NCBI GenBank assembly: GCA_002749535.1
Contig: MZZL01000376.1
Location: forward strand, 248,001 to 312,000
Direction of reading: 5' to 3'
Length of the DNA stretch: 64,000 nt
Source of the DNA: Apophysomyces variabilis
Taxonomy: Eukaryota; Mucoromycota; Mucoromycetes; Mucorales; Mucoraceae
In this document: one piece after another, positions 1-10,538 of the stretch
Position numbering within the stretch: position 1 is the first letter of the stretch
How the letters are laid out: each line of letters opens with the position of its first letter
Notes under the pieces: generated by a model
The model's database searches: none
What the model saw: the letters and a program-made list of their open reading frames with translations, nothing else
Told to the model about the DNA's origin: nothing
Translations under genes and position numbers: made by a program

Positions 1-622
1 ACTGCTGAGAGGCAAAGAAGATAAAAAATGTAAATGTCTAATGATTCAAGTCTGGATCTGTAAGTAAGTTTGATATAAGCAGAAGGTCGAGAGATCCAAG
101 TCTGATTTAAGGAGTTTTTCCTAGCAGCTCCATAACTTTCTGGTAGTTTTTATAGTTATAGGAAAAGCTAAGTAAATGAAGCTGTTACAATTGTAAAACG
201 TCGATAACTGAAGTTGATGTTTGCTCATTCTGAAATAGTGCAGTATTTGGTTGCTTGTCTGTTCTCAAGGAAATTTGCCCATTCTAAAGTTTTGGAAGCG
301 GTCTGTCTAAGGCGGGTTTCACTCAACTGTCGGAACCAAAGGGCTCACAGAATAACGCTGTTTTTCTTGCTTCTCGATAAGCGACAAAGAAATCGTGTAC
401 CGAAAGGCTTCGATACTCTGTTCTGAGCCGTCGTGCACGTTATCGCTACTGACATGGCACTGTTTTTAAGTAAATATCAACACGACATCATGTCTAAGGC
501 TTTACGGAAACAAAGTATCCTGATACTAACTATTTATTTATTTGATTATACTGGTTGGTAAGCATAAAATCGTAATGTTGGGTGCCATCGCTAGCTCTAA
601 TATTTGTCGATGGAACTAAGCG
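1..622. other. No supported gene (left edge)
   Basis: I see no convincing coding sequence here. The one open frame (214-426) has no conserved motif and no promoter I can point to. The stretch is AT-rich and probably holds the 3' flank of the small minus-strand gene that ends at 623. Confidence 0.5.
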
Positions 623-931
623 TCAACCTTGAGGGTGAAATGGGCGCATGTAGGTTAACAATGGAACATTGAAGTAGTAGTTGGGCACATAAAATGGGTA
701 TGTACGACCATAGCAATTGTCTATCAGACCAGAGCCCGCCGAGTAACCGTAGCCAGTGTGGTAGGCCGCTGCCGCAGCCGATTGCGAAGCGTGCTGTCGG
801 GGGGAATATATTGGATACCAGTTTCCGGTTTGGATTGGGATCCACGGACTATTACGACGAATAGATGGAATAGGAGTTCTTGCGGCACTGCCGGCATGAG
901 AATAGTCAAGGTAGCTCGGGGTATTTCCCAT
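623..931 (-). CDS. Small Tyr/Ser/Pro-rich hypothetical protein, 102 aa
   Basis: The first ATG in this minus-strand frame is at 931, in the context AAATT-ATG-GGAAAT. It opens a single-exon frame of 102 residues ending at 623. The protein is rich in Tyr, Ser, Pro and Ala, with an Ala run (SAAAAAYHTG) and an aromatic C-terminal half (YPFYVPNYYFNVP). I see no signal peptide, transmembrane segment or known domain. The main support for a real gene is a TATA box (983-991) about 52-60 bp upstream, followed by a pyrimidine-rich leader, which is typical fungal promoter layout. The composition suggests a disordered protein. It could also be the last exon of a longer gene. No function is assigned. Confidence 0.45.
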   Translation of the reverse strand: MGNTPSYLDYSHAGSAARTPIPSIRRNSPWIPIQTGNWYPIYSPRQHASQSAAAAAYHTGYGYSAGSGLIDNCYGRTYPFYVPNYYFNVPLLTYMRPFHPQG

Positions 932-982
932 AATTTGTTGAAGAAAACGGATGGATAAAGACAAGAGGAATGGAGGATGAGA

Positions 983-991
983 ATTTTATAT
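983..991 (-). promoter_or_regulatory. TATA box of the small Tyr-rich gene
   Basis: Read on the minus strand this is TATATAAAA. It is followed by a C/T-rich leader and then the ATG at 931. Spacing and leader fit a fungal core promoter. Confidence 0.5.
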
Positions 992-1099
992 ACACATATT
1001 TTTCATGGTTGATTAGACCCTGAGATCACAAGGTTCATGGACGCTAGCCATTGACAAGGAGGTCACCGACATCAAACATTAGAAAAAATCCAACAAGAT

Positions 1100-2564
1100 C
1101 TAGAATTTATTTCGCAGCCACGTTGCAACATCTGTTGCTATAGATTCATTTTCTGGATTTATCAGCCCCGGTATCTCTTGATCGATTTTTCGGATGGCAT
1201 CATCAACAGCTTGATCGGAGTAACGGCATCCTACAACGGATAGATACATGTATCAAAAATTACATTGTTTTTTCTCCATTGAATTGGATTCTTCTTACCT
1301 CGCAATGCTACCGAGATAGCAGATACGACAGTCACCTCATGTGCACCAAGTGAAGTGGTGGACAAATCAGATTCCGTAATTATCCCGTGTTTAGATCGAA
1401 TAAAGGCGTGCTGCTCACAAGAAACTGGTTGATTAAACCGAGACGGAACAGAAGCGTGAAAAAAGCAAAAAAGCAATGCATACCACATGACCCCATTCAA
1501 ATTCCTTGTCCGCAGTATTTGTAAACTCGGGTGTCTGACCGTAGATCCAGTCCCACGTCTCAAGTTCTTTCTTCGTCACTTGTACCATCTCGGGAAGTTC
1601 CCTTATACGAGTTTCATCTAAAATGATTGGCTAGAATATTGATGTAAGCCAAAAGGCGCAGAGATCACACTACCCCCCCATACCTCGACCGGTATGTCAT
1701 CGTTATAATCATGTACGAACTCTGCAAGAACAGCTTCGCAAAATTGTTGATGATCCACTGTATACGAGTATTCACGGAGATTCGTAACGGGGGATGGAAC
1801 CGAAGCGACACCTTTTGACACAATACCTGTCTACTACCAACAAGTTCACAAAAAAGCACTCACTATAGGTCGACATCCATTGGCCACTTTACATTAGTCA
1901 TGTTCTTCTTCGACAAACATCCTTTTAATATATCCGTATCGGTATCTATCAGCATAGTGCCATGATGGTATGCACGATTTCCAATAATCTTGTAGGCGCT
2001 TCCGGATACTTTGTACCCATCCACTACGATATCATGACGGTCGTTTACCGAAGCAGGAATGTCTAGCTCTTGAAGCGCTCTCGAGACAAGATCCGCATTT
2101 GCTCTCCGAGAAAATGCTTGCCGAGGCATAAATATAGTATAGATAGAGTTTCCCATATCCTGAACCAGCGGTCCGTATCAGTCAGAGACCTCTGTAAAGG
2201 TTCGCTGCACCCTTCACCCACTCACATGATATACCGCACCACCGCCTGACCGCCGGCGAACAAGGGGGATGTTGTGGCTGCGCATGAAACGCAAATTACA
2301 CTCTTGGAAAGGATTCTGATTTCGACCGACAACCACACAAGATTTGTTACGCCATAAATATAAAATGTATTTTTCGGGATCTGTTTGACGAAGTAGCCAT
2401 TCCTCAATGGCAAGATTCGTATAGGCATCATTGATGGTCGAAATATAACAATCGACTTGACTACTGCGTTGTGTTGCACTTGTACTAAAAGGCACAAACG
2501 ACTGCATGGGTACAAACAAGGCTCGCCGCATCAATGAGGGCATATGCCGACTCAAAAGTGACAT
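1100..2564 (-). CDS. Mitochondrial lipoate-protein ligase / lipoyltransferase (LplA/AIM22 family)
   Basis: Transfers lipoyl groups to apo-E2 subunits and H protein in mitochondria. The N-terminus is Arg/Ser-rich and lacks acidic residues, as in a mitochondrial presequence. Exon 1 (2564-2226) carries the family motifs VVVGRNQNP and RRRSGGGAVYH. It splices in phase at GTGAGT to exon 2 (2159-1893), giving AVYHDMGNS, then DGYKVSGSAYK with the catalytic-type Lys and RAYHHGTMLID. Exon 3 starts at 1830 (KGVASVPSPVTNL). Later exons give YGQTPEFTN and SKHGIIT, and the tail ends with TAG at 1100-1102. The order of motifs matches bacterial LplA and human LIPT1. The exon 2/3 junction was chosen because the obvious downstream donor would create a stop, while GTAAAG at 1892 keeps the frame. 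The exact last two junctions are approximate. Family assignment is firm. Confidence 0.9.
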
Positions 2565-3911
2565 GTTGACTTCTTTAATAATAAGGACTCGGTACCTTTT
2601 TTTACACTGCCTTAATTCGATGGGACCGTCTATTCAATACCAGCGATAATAGTAAAGCCACAACTTTTTTCGGAAAAGAATGTCAGCCAATCACATCAAC
2701 TGCATCAATTTCTTACCTAGAACTGCCAAAGGTTCGAAGCCTCCCTGGGTTGAAGAATTGAAGAAAAAGAAGGTGCCGAGCCCGAATGTGTGTTGAACAT
2801 ATGGGCGGGTTGCTACTGTCTTGCCACTTTAGAAGTGGATATCGTAGAATCGGCCTCAACCGGGTGTGTGTGTATCTTTTGCCTGACATGAGCGATGACC
2901 ATCGCTGCTAGCTTCAAAACACCACTACAATGTGCCAAGGACGGACTATGCAGTCAAAGCCGGTATATAAGAGCTAGATCAGTAAAATATAATTGATATT
3001 TACCAAAAAAAGATTCCGGTTAAGGTCCACCTCTTGTGGAGGCCCAATTAACTATGTTGGCAATCTTAATCAGATCTCTCTTGTGCACGTCTGCCTACAC
3101 AGCCTTTGGCGTGCCCACTGGACCCATATTTCTGACAACGTCCCCCTCTGTCCGTGTGTAGTTGCCCTACTAGCACATAGTTTGTATAAACGAGAACGGA
3201 CTATCAACAATTTAGTATAGAAACCGTTTCATTTTCTCTCTTCCCTTTTTCCTCTCAATTAAAGTCCAATCGCCAAGATGTGACGTGATTCAATAAAATA
3301 CCACAAAGAACCCCCCCCTTTGAGTAGCAAACGAAGGTGTAGAAAGCTGGCCCTTTCGGATTCCTTCCTTTCAACAGTTGAATCCATTCCTTTGCATCCT
3401 AAGCCTACTCGAAAAAAAGTCTTATCCATCAGCACATCTGTATAACACACGATTTTTCAAAAATAGTCACCGTGTGATGCTCATTCGAAGAGATACAGCC
3501 AACAGCATTGAACAGAATGCAAAATAACCTTATGTACTATGCTCTAAAATAGTCTGTGAGAACTAACTAAAGTAAGGTTTTTCGGCGATCTGTAATTCTG
3601 CAAATTATCAACGATAAATATAAGCAAAGAAGCTTACTAGCATGCCATCGTTTTTCTCGGTAGAAAGATCTATAGTATGACATCGGGAGCTAGTCGTCAT
3701 ATGGTTTAGTGTTATAATCTGTATTACCGTTTGAACGTTAAATCTTGTTAAAGGTTTATTTACGTACTGCCGATAAGCTTTCCTTAAGTTACCCGCACGT
3801 TCCCTGCCCAGTGAAAGCAAACTGACAGGTCCCTAATTGCAAGCCACTGGGCTGACTGAAGTAGCCACCTTTTTTTTTCCTTGTTACCTAAAACAAGTCT
3901 TTGAAAGAGTC
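2565..3911. other. Intergenic region between divergent lipoate ligase and TAD3
   Basis: About 1.35 kb without a supportable gene. It presumably holds both promoters. A TATA-like GGTATATAAGAG lies near 2960 on the plus strand. The 2993-3220 frame lacks an ATG and conserved motifs. Confidence 0.5.
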
Positions 3912-5030
3912 ATGACTGATAGTAAAGTCAACGATGACCACCCAATACCTCGCTCCGAATGGCCATTTCAGGAAGTACTGTCGGATGAACATACACGAGA
4001 GTTGGAAACAGTAGAGGTTTATGCGACAACAGTCGAACCACGACAAACGAATGTTGTGCTCAAGTAAGGTATGCTTATCAAACGTAAGCAGTCATAACCG
4101 TTGAGGTAGATTCGTCCATAACCATTTAATGCCATTGCGTGGTCTGGAACATTGCAAACGCATAAAACGAGTGACTACCGATTCAGGCAAGTGGAAGCTT
4201 GACCCTTTTTAGCAGCCGAAGTACCCTGACTCATTTTGTATGTGTCACTTACCTTCCTTCTAGGGTTTACGTTGACATTAATATTATGCGAAGCGGATAG
4301 CATATCATTAGAAGATCTCCGGGAAATCTCGCAACAGAACGGATTGGGAGATCAGATAAACCCAACTGTGGTCTCTGTACCACGTTATGCGCCACTAAAC
4401 CGGAACCAGTACGAAAAATGGAAGCATTTGTGGCCCATGACCTTCCGCGAAGACACACGACAGGATCCTAAATTCACGCATAGAGAGATCCAAGCGATCC
4501 AAGATCACATGCGACAATTGTTGGCGCTGGATAAGATCAGTGCTCGAATAGTCAATGCCGCTGGGGACGTTATCGCTGAGGCTACAGATACCCGTCTAGA
4601 AACCGAACATCCACTGCATCATGCTGTGATGAACTGTATTGATATGGTGGCCGAAAAAGAAAGACAAGCAGGTAGACGCAAGCGTAAATCGAGTGAAATT
4701 ACCAGATCACCTTCCGATCAAGAAGAAAAGACTGTCTATCTCTGTACGGGTTACGACATCTATATCACACATGAACCATGTGCAATGTAAGTGACGTTGA
4801 TCTCCTTTTGTTGATTGTTATTGGAAACTTCATGGTTCTGAGGTAGGTGCGCCATGGCACTTGTCCATTCCAGGATAGGACGAGTATTTTATAGTAGATC
4901 AACCCCTACCGGATGTCTCGGCACATTACACAAAATACATTCACATCCAAGTCTAAATCATCATTACCGTGTATTTAAAGGTGTACTTGCCGAACCAGAC
5001 GGTATGGATAAGGAACTGCTAGATGCATGA
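3912..5030 (+). CDS. TAD3: tRNA-specific adenosine deaminase subunit TAD3
   Basis: Non-catalytic partner of TAD2 in the A34-to-inosine deaminase acting on tRNA anticodons. The ATG at 3912 is the first in frame. Exon 1 (MTDSKVNDD... to [10 protein letters not shown]) ends at a GTAAGG donor (4064). The middle exon contains HPLHHAVM at the site where catalytic deaminases have HAE, the known degenerate feature of TAD3/ADAT3. It then has [17 protein letters not shown], which splices in phase (4786/4847) to [15 protein letters not shown]. The two cysteines of the PCxxC zinc site come from the two exons, and the stop is TGA at 5028-5030. The first acceptor is uncertain: the best polypyrimidine acceptor (4263) is out of phase, whereas one at 4300 keeps the frame. 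A basic RRKRK insert sits before the deaminase motif. The family call is strong and the 5' intron is provisional. Confidence 0.9.
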
Positions 5031-5304
5031 TAAAGCAAAACTTAAATTTAAAAAAAAAGTTTTACTGTACTATTCTGATGTTATATTTTGGACATGATTC
5101 TGATCGACTGATCATTTGCAGTTATAGTTTTCTGCATATTTCAGGATGACCATAGCGAATCGGGGTTATATTTCTTAGTTAAGGCATTGGGCAAACAAGG
5201 TTACTAGCCTATATGTGATGCTCGTGGCGTCAGAGTGCAGTCTTAATTCGCTACCAGACGACGATATGGTTATCGCGTGCACATCATTTTAAGATACAGC
5301 TTGA

Positions 5305-5312
5305 TATAAAAG
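5305..5312 (+). promoter_or_regulatory. TATA box of the ALMT/FUSC-like gene
   Basis: TATAAAAG lies about 75 bp upstream of the ATG at 5382, with a T/C-rich leader (TTCTTTTTTACCG) between them. The spacing is normal for a fungal core promoter. Confidence 0.45.
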
Positions 5313-5381
5313 CCCGAACTTGGAACATCGCTATCTCTCATTATTTACAACTTCTTTTTTACCGTTTCAAAACATACCCAA

Positions 5382-7261
5382 ATGGATACTCGACATCATC
5401 CAACAGATGCAGATACCGTTGTAAATATTGATCCAGGATCATTATCAGAAGACGACACAACCCACCCACGATTCCTTGGTACCTTATCTTTGAAAAGCTT
5501 ACCTTGTTCTGTCATTGCTAAAATCAGAAATAGGGTTCCCGGAGAAAGCAGAAAAACCAAATAAATTAGATCCCCCGGCACCAGGTCGCTTCCATCGACC
5601 CTGGGCATGGATAAGACATCAACTGCAAAGTAACAATAACCGCCATGCTCTTCAAGTCAGCATCGCTTTTCTGGTGGCCTCATTATTTGTTGTCACACCT
5701 ATATCCAACGTACTGTCCAATGCATTCTGGATAGGTAAAAGGGAAAAGTAGAATACGTCTGGATGAGTTTACTAAATCTCGATCTTAGGTGTCTCGGTCG
5801 TAACTGTACTGGATAACACTGTAGGTGGATTCTTGAATCTAAGTATTCAACGCATGATCGGGACTAGTGAGTTATCGCTATATGAAATAGACCAGTTATA
5901 GAGAAAAAATATTCATGCATATCATTATTTGTTTGTGTAGTCCTCGGAGGCGGAGCATCTATGATCGTCATGACCATCACTCGGGCCTTGTTTCCCAACT
6001 GGAGCTGGCGAGGCATCGTACTTCTCTGTACTCTGACCTGCATTCAAGTGTTTTTCATTACTAAAGTGAAACTGATGCCTAATATGTCCTACGCTGGCGG
6101 AATTGTAAGCTGTTTTTTCTGTCAGCATGTTACCGTAAATTAACGCGTATCTTTTCGGGATAGGGTCTACTAACCACAGTTGTCATTCTTCTCTCGGGTT
6201 ATCCAGATCTAATTCATGATCAACTTTCGGGTGCAGCAAGACTTGCAGCTTGGCGTATTACAAACTTAATTATCGGCATCTTCATCGCCATGTAAGATAT
6301 ATACGAAAAAGACTCAACCCTTTTCCACATCCCATTCTAACCAAAGCTTAAAAGGTTGGCATCTCTTTGCATATTTCCTCTCAAAGCAACTCATACCATG
6401 CGAAAAAATCTTGGAACAGCCATGAATGATGCTGCTAATCTGTATGAGTCCATGGCGGCATTTACTTTGGATCTAAAGAACAGTACATCGGCTGTGGACC
6501 AATCGCTCACCAAAACCCCGATCGCGGATCCATCCGGTCAATCCATGTTTACCAGGGTTTTATCACGCACGTTTTCAACTCAGCCGGAAGCGATAATGGT
6601 CGATCCTCCAGTGGAGCATCGAGATAACATTGATGATTTGTGCAACAAAGCACTGGAAATCCTTACAAAGCTTCAAGTGGAGTCTACTCGATTACGCAAT
6701 GTTTCAAACGAATATTACCTTGACAAACCCTTCCATTTGTTATTTAATCGACGAAGTGAATATAACCATAATTTGCGCCGTGCGAAAAGATACAGCCATG
6801 CTATCGACGCGATGAAGCGTATTGTATGGCCCTTGGTATCGTTCCGTTTGCTGTTGCCACTCCGGAGTTTGAACGACTCTGTCCACCGTGATCTGACCGC
6901 CCCCACAAAGGACACGCTGGAAAATTTCGGGAACGCGTTGCGCATCATGCGAAGACTGGGAGAGATGCTCAAAGACAACCAGCGTCCGCTTAGCGAACAC
7001 TCAGACTGGTACTTGCTGGAACGATCTGTTACCAAAGGGTACATGCATACTCAAAACGAGATCGAGCAAACAATGTGCATGGGTAGAAACTCCGATATGG
7101 ATGGAAGCAAATTACTGGCGTACTATGGTTTCTTAGCACGATGCTTGATGATCTGGGATGGTTTGAAAATTGTTGTAGAGAAACTTGGTCCTCAGGTCAA
7201 TTCGCGTTGCAGCAGCAGAGTCGTACTACCAGAAAGAGATGTCATTGTGGCACAAGGCTAA
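5382..7261 (+). CDS. ALMT/FUSC-type (aromatic acid exporter superfamily) membrane transporter
   Basis: Predicted anion or organic-acid transporter with an N-terminal bundle of about six membrane segments and a long cytosolic helical tail. Six exons join in phase. A roughly 52-nt intron after HPRFL leads to GFPEKAEKP. Membrane segments then come from short exons: ALQVSIAFLVASLFVV, VSVVTVLDNTVGGFL, GGGASMIVMTITRALFP, IVLLCTLTCIQVFFITKV, GLLTTVVILLSGYP and LIIGIFIAMLASLCIFP. The last exon starts with PLKATHTMRKNLGTAMNDA, a segment typical of the family just after the membrane bundle. It is followed by about 280 mostly helical residues with no further membrane spans. The substrate cannot be read from sequence. 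Fungal relatives are annotated as FUSC, DUF2421 or ALMT proteins. Confidence 0.75.
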
Positions 7262-7867
7262 TACAGCAAAAGATACAAAGATTCATTTCATATGTATATA
7301 TCATTTTCATATATAATGTAGCAGTAATAATAAGCGAGTTTCTTTCATTGTTTAATGATGTGTTTTTATTGATTTCACTGGTCATAACTGAAAAGACCGG
7401 TCGCGGTACAAATATATTGTATTTCAATTAAATACCATTTCCGGAACGTAATCACGAACAGTGTATCACTACAGTGCTGTACGTTTACTGAATAGCATCT
7501 ATTCATAGGATCAAGATTCCGTCACGGATCTCTCCATGTGCTTCGGTAATGTTAAAGTCACATGTTGAGAAAGTAGGAAGGGGAAAGGTGAGACTTTCAA
7601 CTGAGTGACAGGCCACTAAAGAAAAGATTTTAAGTTTCTCACACACACACACACACACACCAAATTAGACTCGCTCAGGTAATTTAGACGGGGTTCGTTA
7701 GTCGAGGGTGGCACCCTCTGTAGACGGTGGATGGGTTATAACGATTGGGATCAACGAAAAGCTCTTGATCACAAGTCTGGAAAGAGTTTCCTGTTTTGAA
7801 GTAGGCTGAAAAGGAAAAGACTTATCTTTCAGTATCAGATATCATAAAAGATAGTCTATAGTGAATA
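7262..7867. other. Intergenic region upstream of the Kelch-BTB gene
   Basis: AT-rich 3' flank of the transporter followed by the promoter of the next gene. It contains a CA dinucleotide run at 7640-7661. No coding frame is supported. Confidence 0.5.
7640..7661. repeat. (CA)11 microsatellite
   Basis: Eleven CA dinucleotides in a row, about 200 bp upstream of the Kelch-BTB frame. Probably length-variable between strains. Confidence 0.9.
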
Positions 7868-9991
7868 ATGACTAAAGAGAGAGACACCTTTTTGTTCGTG
7901 GCGAAAGTCGGTCTTCTAACCTTCAAGGTTCCTAAAACAAAGCATAATTCCTATTATAATCAGTGGATCCCACACTTTCACATCATGTGCGACCTGCTAC
8001 GAGAAAAGTATGTGGTACAAATACAGCATTTCGTAGAAAAAGTTTTTTTCCTTGATCCCACCAACGGTGCTTTTTGCGGCCTCGGGCATGTCTTCTTCTC
8101 CTTTCCTATCATGACGTCGATTGCTGACTTGACCATGGAAACAAAACCAACAACGGGAGAGATACCACCTGCTTTGGTGGGCTCATCAACCACCGTGGTT
8201 GGCGACCAGCTGTTTGTCTTTGGCGGACGCCTCGCGAAGTCTCGGAAGATGATCAATCATTTGTATATACTCAACTTGACGACACTTACCTGGTCTCGCC
8301 ATATCGCTCCACCTGATTCGGCTTCACCACCTCAACCACGTTATTTCCACTCGGTCAATGTCTATAAGCATTACCTCGTTATATTCGGAGGCATGAGTCA
8401 CCTCACGCACAGCCAACAGGAAGGCATAACCACGTTAAACGACGTGTGTTTGTTCAATCTGGACACACTGTCTTGGGTCCATCCTCAAGTAGAGCCAAAC
8501 CTCTTTACACCCCAGGCGCGATATGCCCACTTGGCGGTGTGTATCGATAACCGACTGATGGTGATGGGCGGGCAAGATGTAGCTAATCAGTACATCAATG
8601 AGATAAATGTTTTTGATCTTGAGAAGTTTACGTGGATACATGGGGAGTCCCTGGACTCGTCCTGGGGCGCCTACCGGGCTGTGGCCTTTGTGCCTTCCGA
8701 GACCCCAACCTCCGCACTGAATCAATCCGTCTGCATCTATTCCAACCATAATTTTACGGAGGTGATACGAAATTTGCAACGCTTCACTCTTGCGCTTCCA
8801 GGCCAGCCAATCGAATTGAATGATCATTCATCTGAAATGGCAGGGTCAGTGATGCCACCTGGCTTACGTTTCCCAACGGGGCATGTCTTAGGTCATCACC
8901 TTATCCTGACGGGAACCTACCTATCCGCTACTGAAAACGGATTTCATATTTGGGCCATGAACCTCTCCACTTTGAAATGGACCATGATTGACACTGGGCA
9001 ATCGACTCCGGGTTCATGGAATCGCGCTGTTCTGAGCGGTCAATGTCTTTATCTGCTGGGAAACAGAGACCGGGACCTCTACGAAGATTACCAACTCCGT
9101 CAGATGAACTTTGACCATGTGGCCATCCTCGACCTCGAGGCATATGGTATCTGTGCGTACCCCAAATCAACCTGTTCAATTACTGCCCAACAGATGGGTC
9201 TGGCTATACTCAAAGAAGGAATCATGGCAGATCTCGAGATAATCAGCTCTGACAACAAGTCCATTCCAGTCAATTCAGGTATTTTGGCACAACGCTGGTC
9301 GTATTTCGTGCCAAGACCTGGCCATCATCAGCTGCTGTTCCCTGAGACCTACAAAGTCACTCTTGCTTTCCTTCAATACATCTATACCGATCATTTACTA
9401 ACCGCTGAGCAACATGAGCCAGAAACATTGGCTAGATTGTTAATCCTCGCCGATATTTACAAGATGGATAGACTGCTCGAATTGGCCACCTATGCCATGC
9501 ACCAGATCCTGACCATCTCCACAGCCAGATTGGTATACGAAACAGCAACATTGACAATGCAATTTACGCTTCAAGTACGCGCACTACGAGTGATGATCCA
9601 CGCGAAAAAGCTCCTGCAGCAACAACCACCCACGGTCGAACCAGACTGGATCTGTTCTCCACGCCTTGGCCCGTCCCCTGCTTCCACAATTAGTCACCGT
9701 TCGTTACAGGAAGAATGTGCTGGATCACAATCTCTAAGCTGCGATTCATCTTCGTCTGTGGATGATACACCCCAGTCTCCACGTTCTGTAACCTCCCCGT
9801 CTATTTTTTCCTTTCGTCGCCTTGGTTTTTCTACGACTAAATCCGATGCCGACATCCCCAGTCCACCTCCACCGTCCGTTCCTCCATCCTCTCCACCACT
9901 GCCAACTTCAACACGACCCAAGTTGCTTAAGTCACACCCCTTACCTCCTTCGATGACAGCAACCAAAGCAGGTCCGTTCGTTATTCTGTAA
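7868..9991 (+). CDS. Kelch-repeat and BTB/POZ domain protein, 707 aa
   Basis: A single-exon frame. Kelch blades run from about residue 103 to 400, with motifs LVGSSTTVVGDQLFVFGG, YKHYLVIFGGM, DNRLMVMGGQ and GHHLILTGTYL. A BTB/POZ fold follows at roughly 440-545 (GIMADLEIIS...LLFPETYKVTLAFLQYIYTD). The C-terminal 130 residues are Ser/Pro-rich with a polyproline stretch (PSPPPPSVPPSSPPLP). The architecture resembles S. pombe Ral2 and other Kelch-BTB adaptors, which scaffold signalling or recruit substrates to Cul3 ligases; the role here is inferred. The first 80 residues match no domain. Met81 (about 8108) or Met89 could be the true start, with the upstream part being leader or an unrecognised intron. 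Confidence 0.85.
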   Translation: MTKERDTFLFVAKVGLLTFKVPKTKHNSYYNQWIPHFHIMCDLLREKYVVQIQHFVEKVFFLDPTNGAFCGLGHVFFSFPIMTSIADLTMETKPTTGEIPPALVGSSTTVVGDQLFVFGGRLAKSRKMINHLYILNLTTLTWSRHIAPPDSASPPQPRYFHSVNVYKHYLVIFGGMSHLTHSQQEGITTLNDVCLFNLDTLSWVHPQVEPNLFTPQARYAHLAVCIDNRLMVMGGQDVANQYINEINVFDLEKFTWIHGESLDSSWGAYRAVAFVPSETPTSALNQSVCIYSNHNFTEVIRNLQRFTLALPGQPIELNDHSSEMAGSVMPPGLRFPTGHVLGHHLILTGTYLSATENGFHIWAMNLSTLKWTMIDTGQSTPGSWNRAVLSGQCLYLLGNRDRDLYEDYQLRQMNFDHVAILDLEAYGICAYPKSTCSITAQQMGLAILKEGIMADLEIISSDNKSIPVNSGILAQRWSYFVPRPGHHQLLFPETYKVTLAFLQYIYTDHLLTAEQHEPETLARLLILADIYKMDRLLELATYAMHQILTISTARLVYETATLTMQFTLQVRALRVMIHAKKLLQQQPPTVEPDWICSPRLGPSPASTISHRSLQEECAGSQSLSCDSSSSVDDTPQSPRSVTSPSIFSFRRLGFSTTKSDADIPSPPPPSVPPSSPPLPTSTRPKLLKSHPLPPSMTATKAGPFVIL

Positions 9992-10201
9992 CGAAAGCAA
10001 CAGTTCTTCATGCTCGGATTACGCCTTTGAATTGAAACCCTGCAGGCCAGGTTATCAAAAAAAAAGCATATTGAAAAAAAAGGACATATTTATTGACTAT
10101 ATCTGCTCAAATATAAAGAGAAAAAAAAGTCTTATATCTTGAGAATCTACTTTGGCTAGAATATCAAATGAATATCGTTATCTTCTCGCTAAAATTAATG
10201 A

Positions 10202-10447
10202 TCAAATCGCCTTTTTCCCTTTAATAACTAGCGCAATCAGAAACATATTTCTCCAGTTCCAATATGAATAGAAGAAAATGAAGGAAGCGAGATAAGGTTC
10301 GAAGGGTCTCAATGACAACGCAAGATACAAAATGATCGATTTGCGGTTCAAAGCGGTGACAGGCTTTTTACTCGTCCATTGACCAAATCGCGGTGTCAGT
10401 TGAAGCCAGTTAGTTCCTGCCCGCTTTTTACTAGACACAAATAGCAT
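10202..10447 (-). CDS. Possible small membrane protein, 81 aa
   Basis: The frame opens with ATG at 10447. It encodes a basic N-terminal half (SSKKRAG, RFGQWTSKKP) followed by hydrophobic segments IILYLALSL, YLASFIFFYSYW and MFLIALVIKG, then a Lys-rich end. This pattern suits a one- or two-span membrane or mitochondrial protein. It lies in the gap between the Kelch-BTB gene and SKI8, divergent from SKI8 with only about 90 bp between starts. I do not recognise a family, and it could be a chance frame. Confidence 0.3.
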   Translation of the reverse strand: MLFVSSKKRAGTNWLQLTPRFGQWTSKKPVTALNRKSIILYLALSLRPFEPYLASFIFFYSYWNWRNMFLIALVIKGKKAI

Positions 10448-10538
10448 GGTAATCAGAGAAAGACGAAAGTAAACCGATGTCTCTTAGTCATCGCACTTCT
10501 GTATCTATAGCCAACTACATATATACCTACTATAGTCA

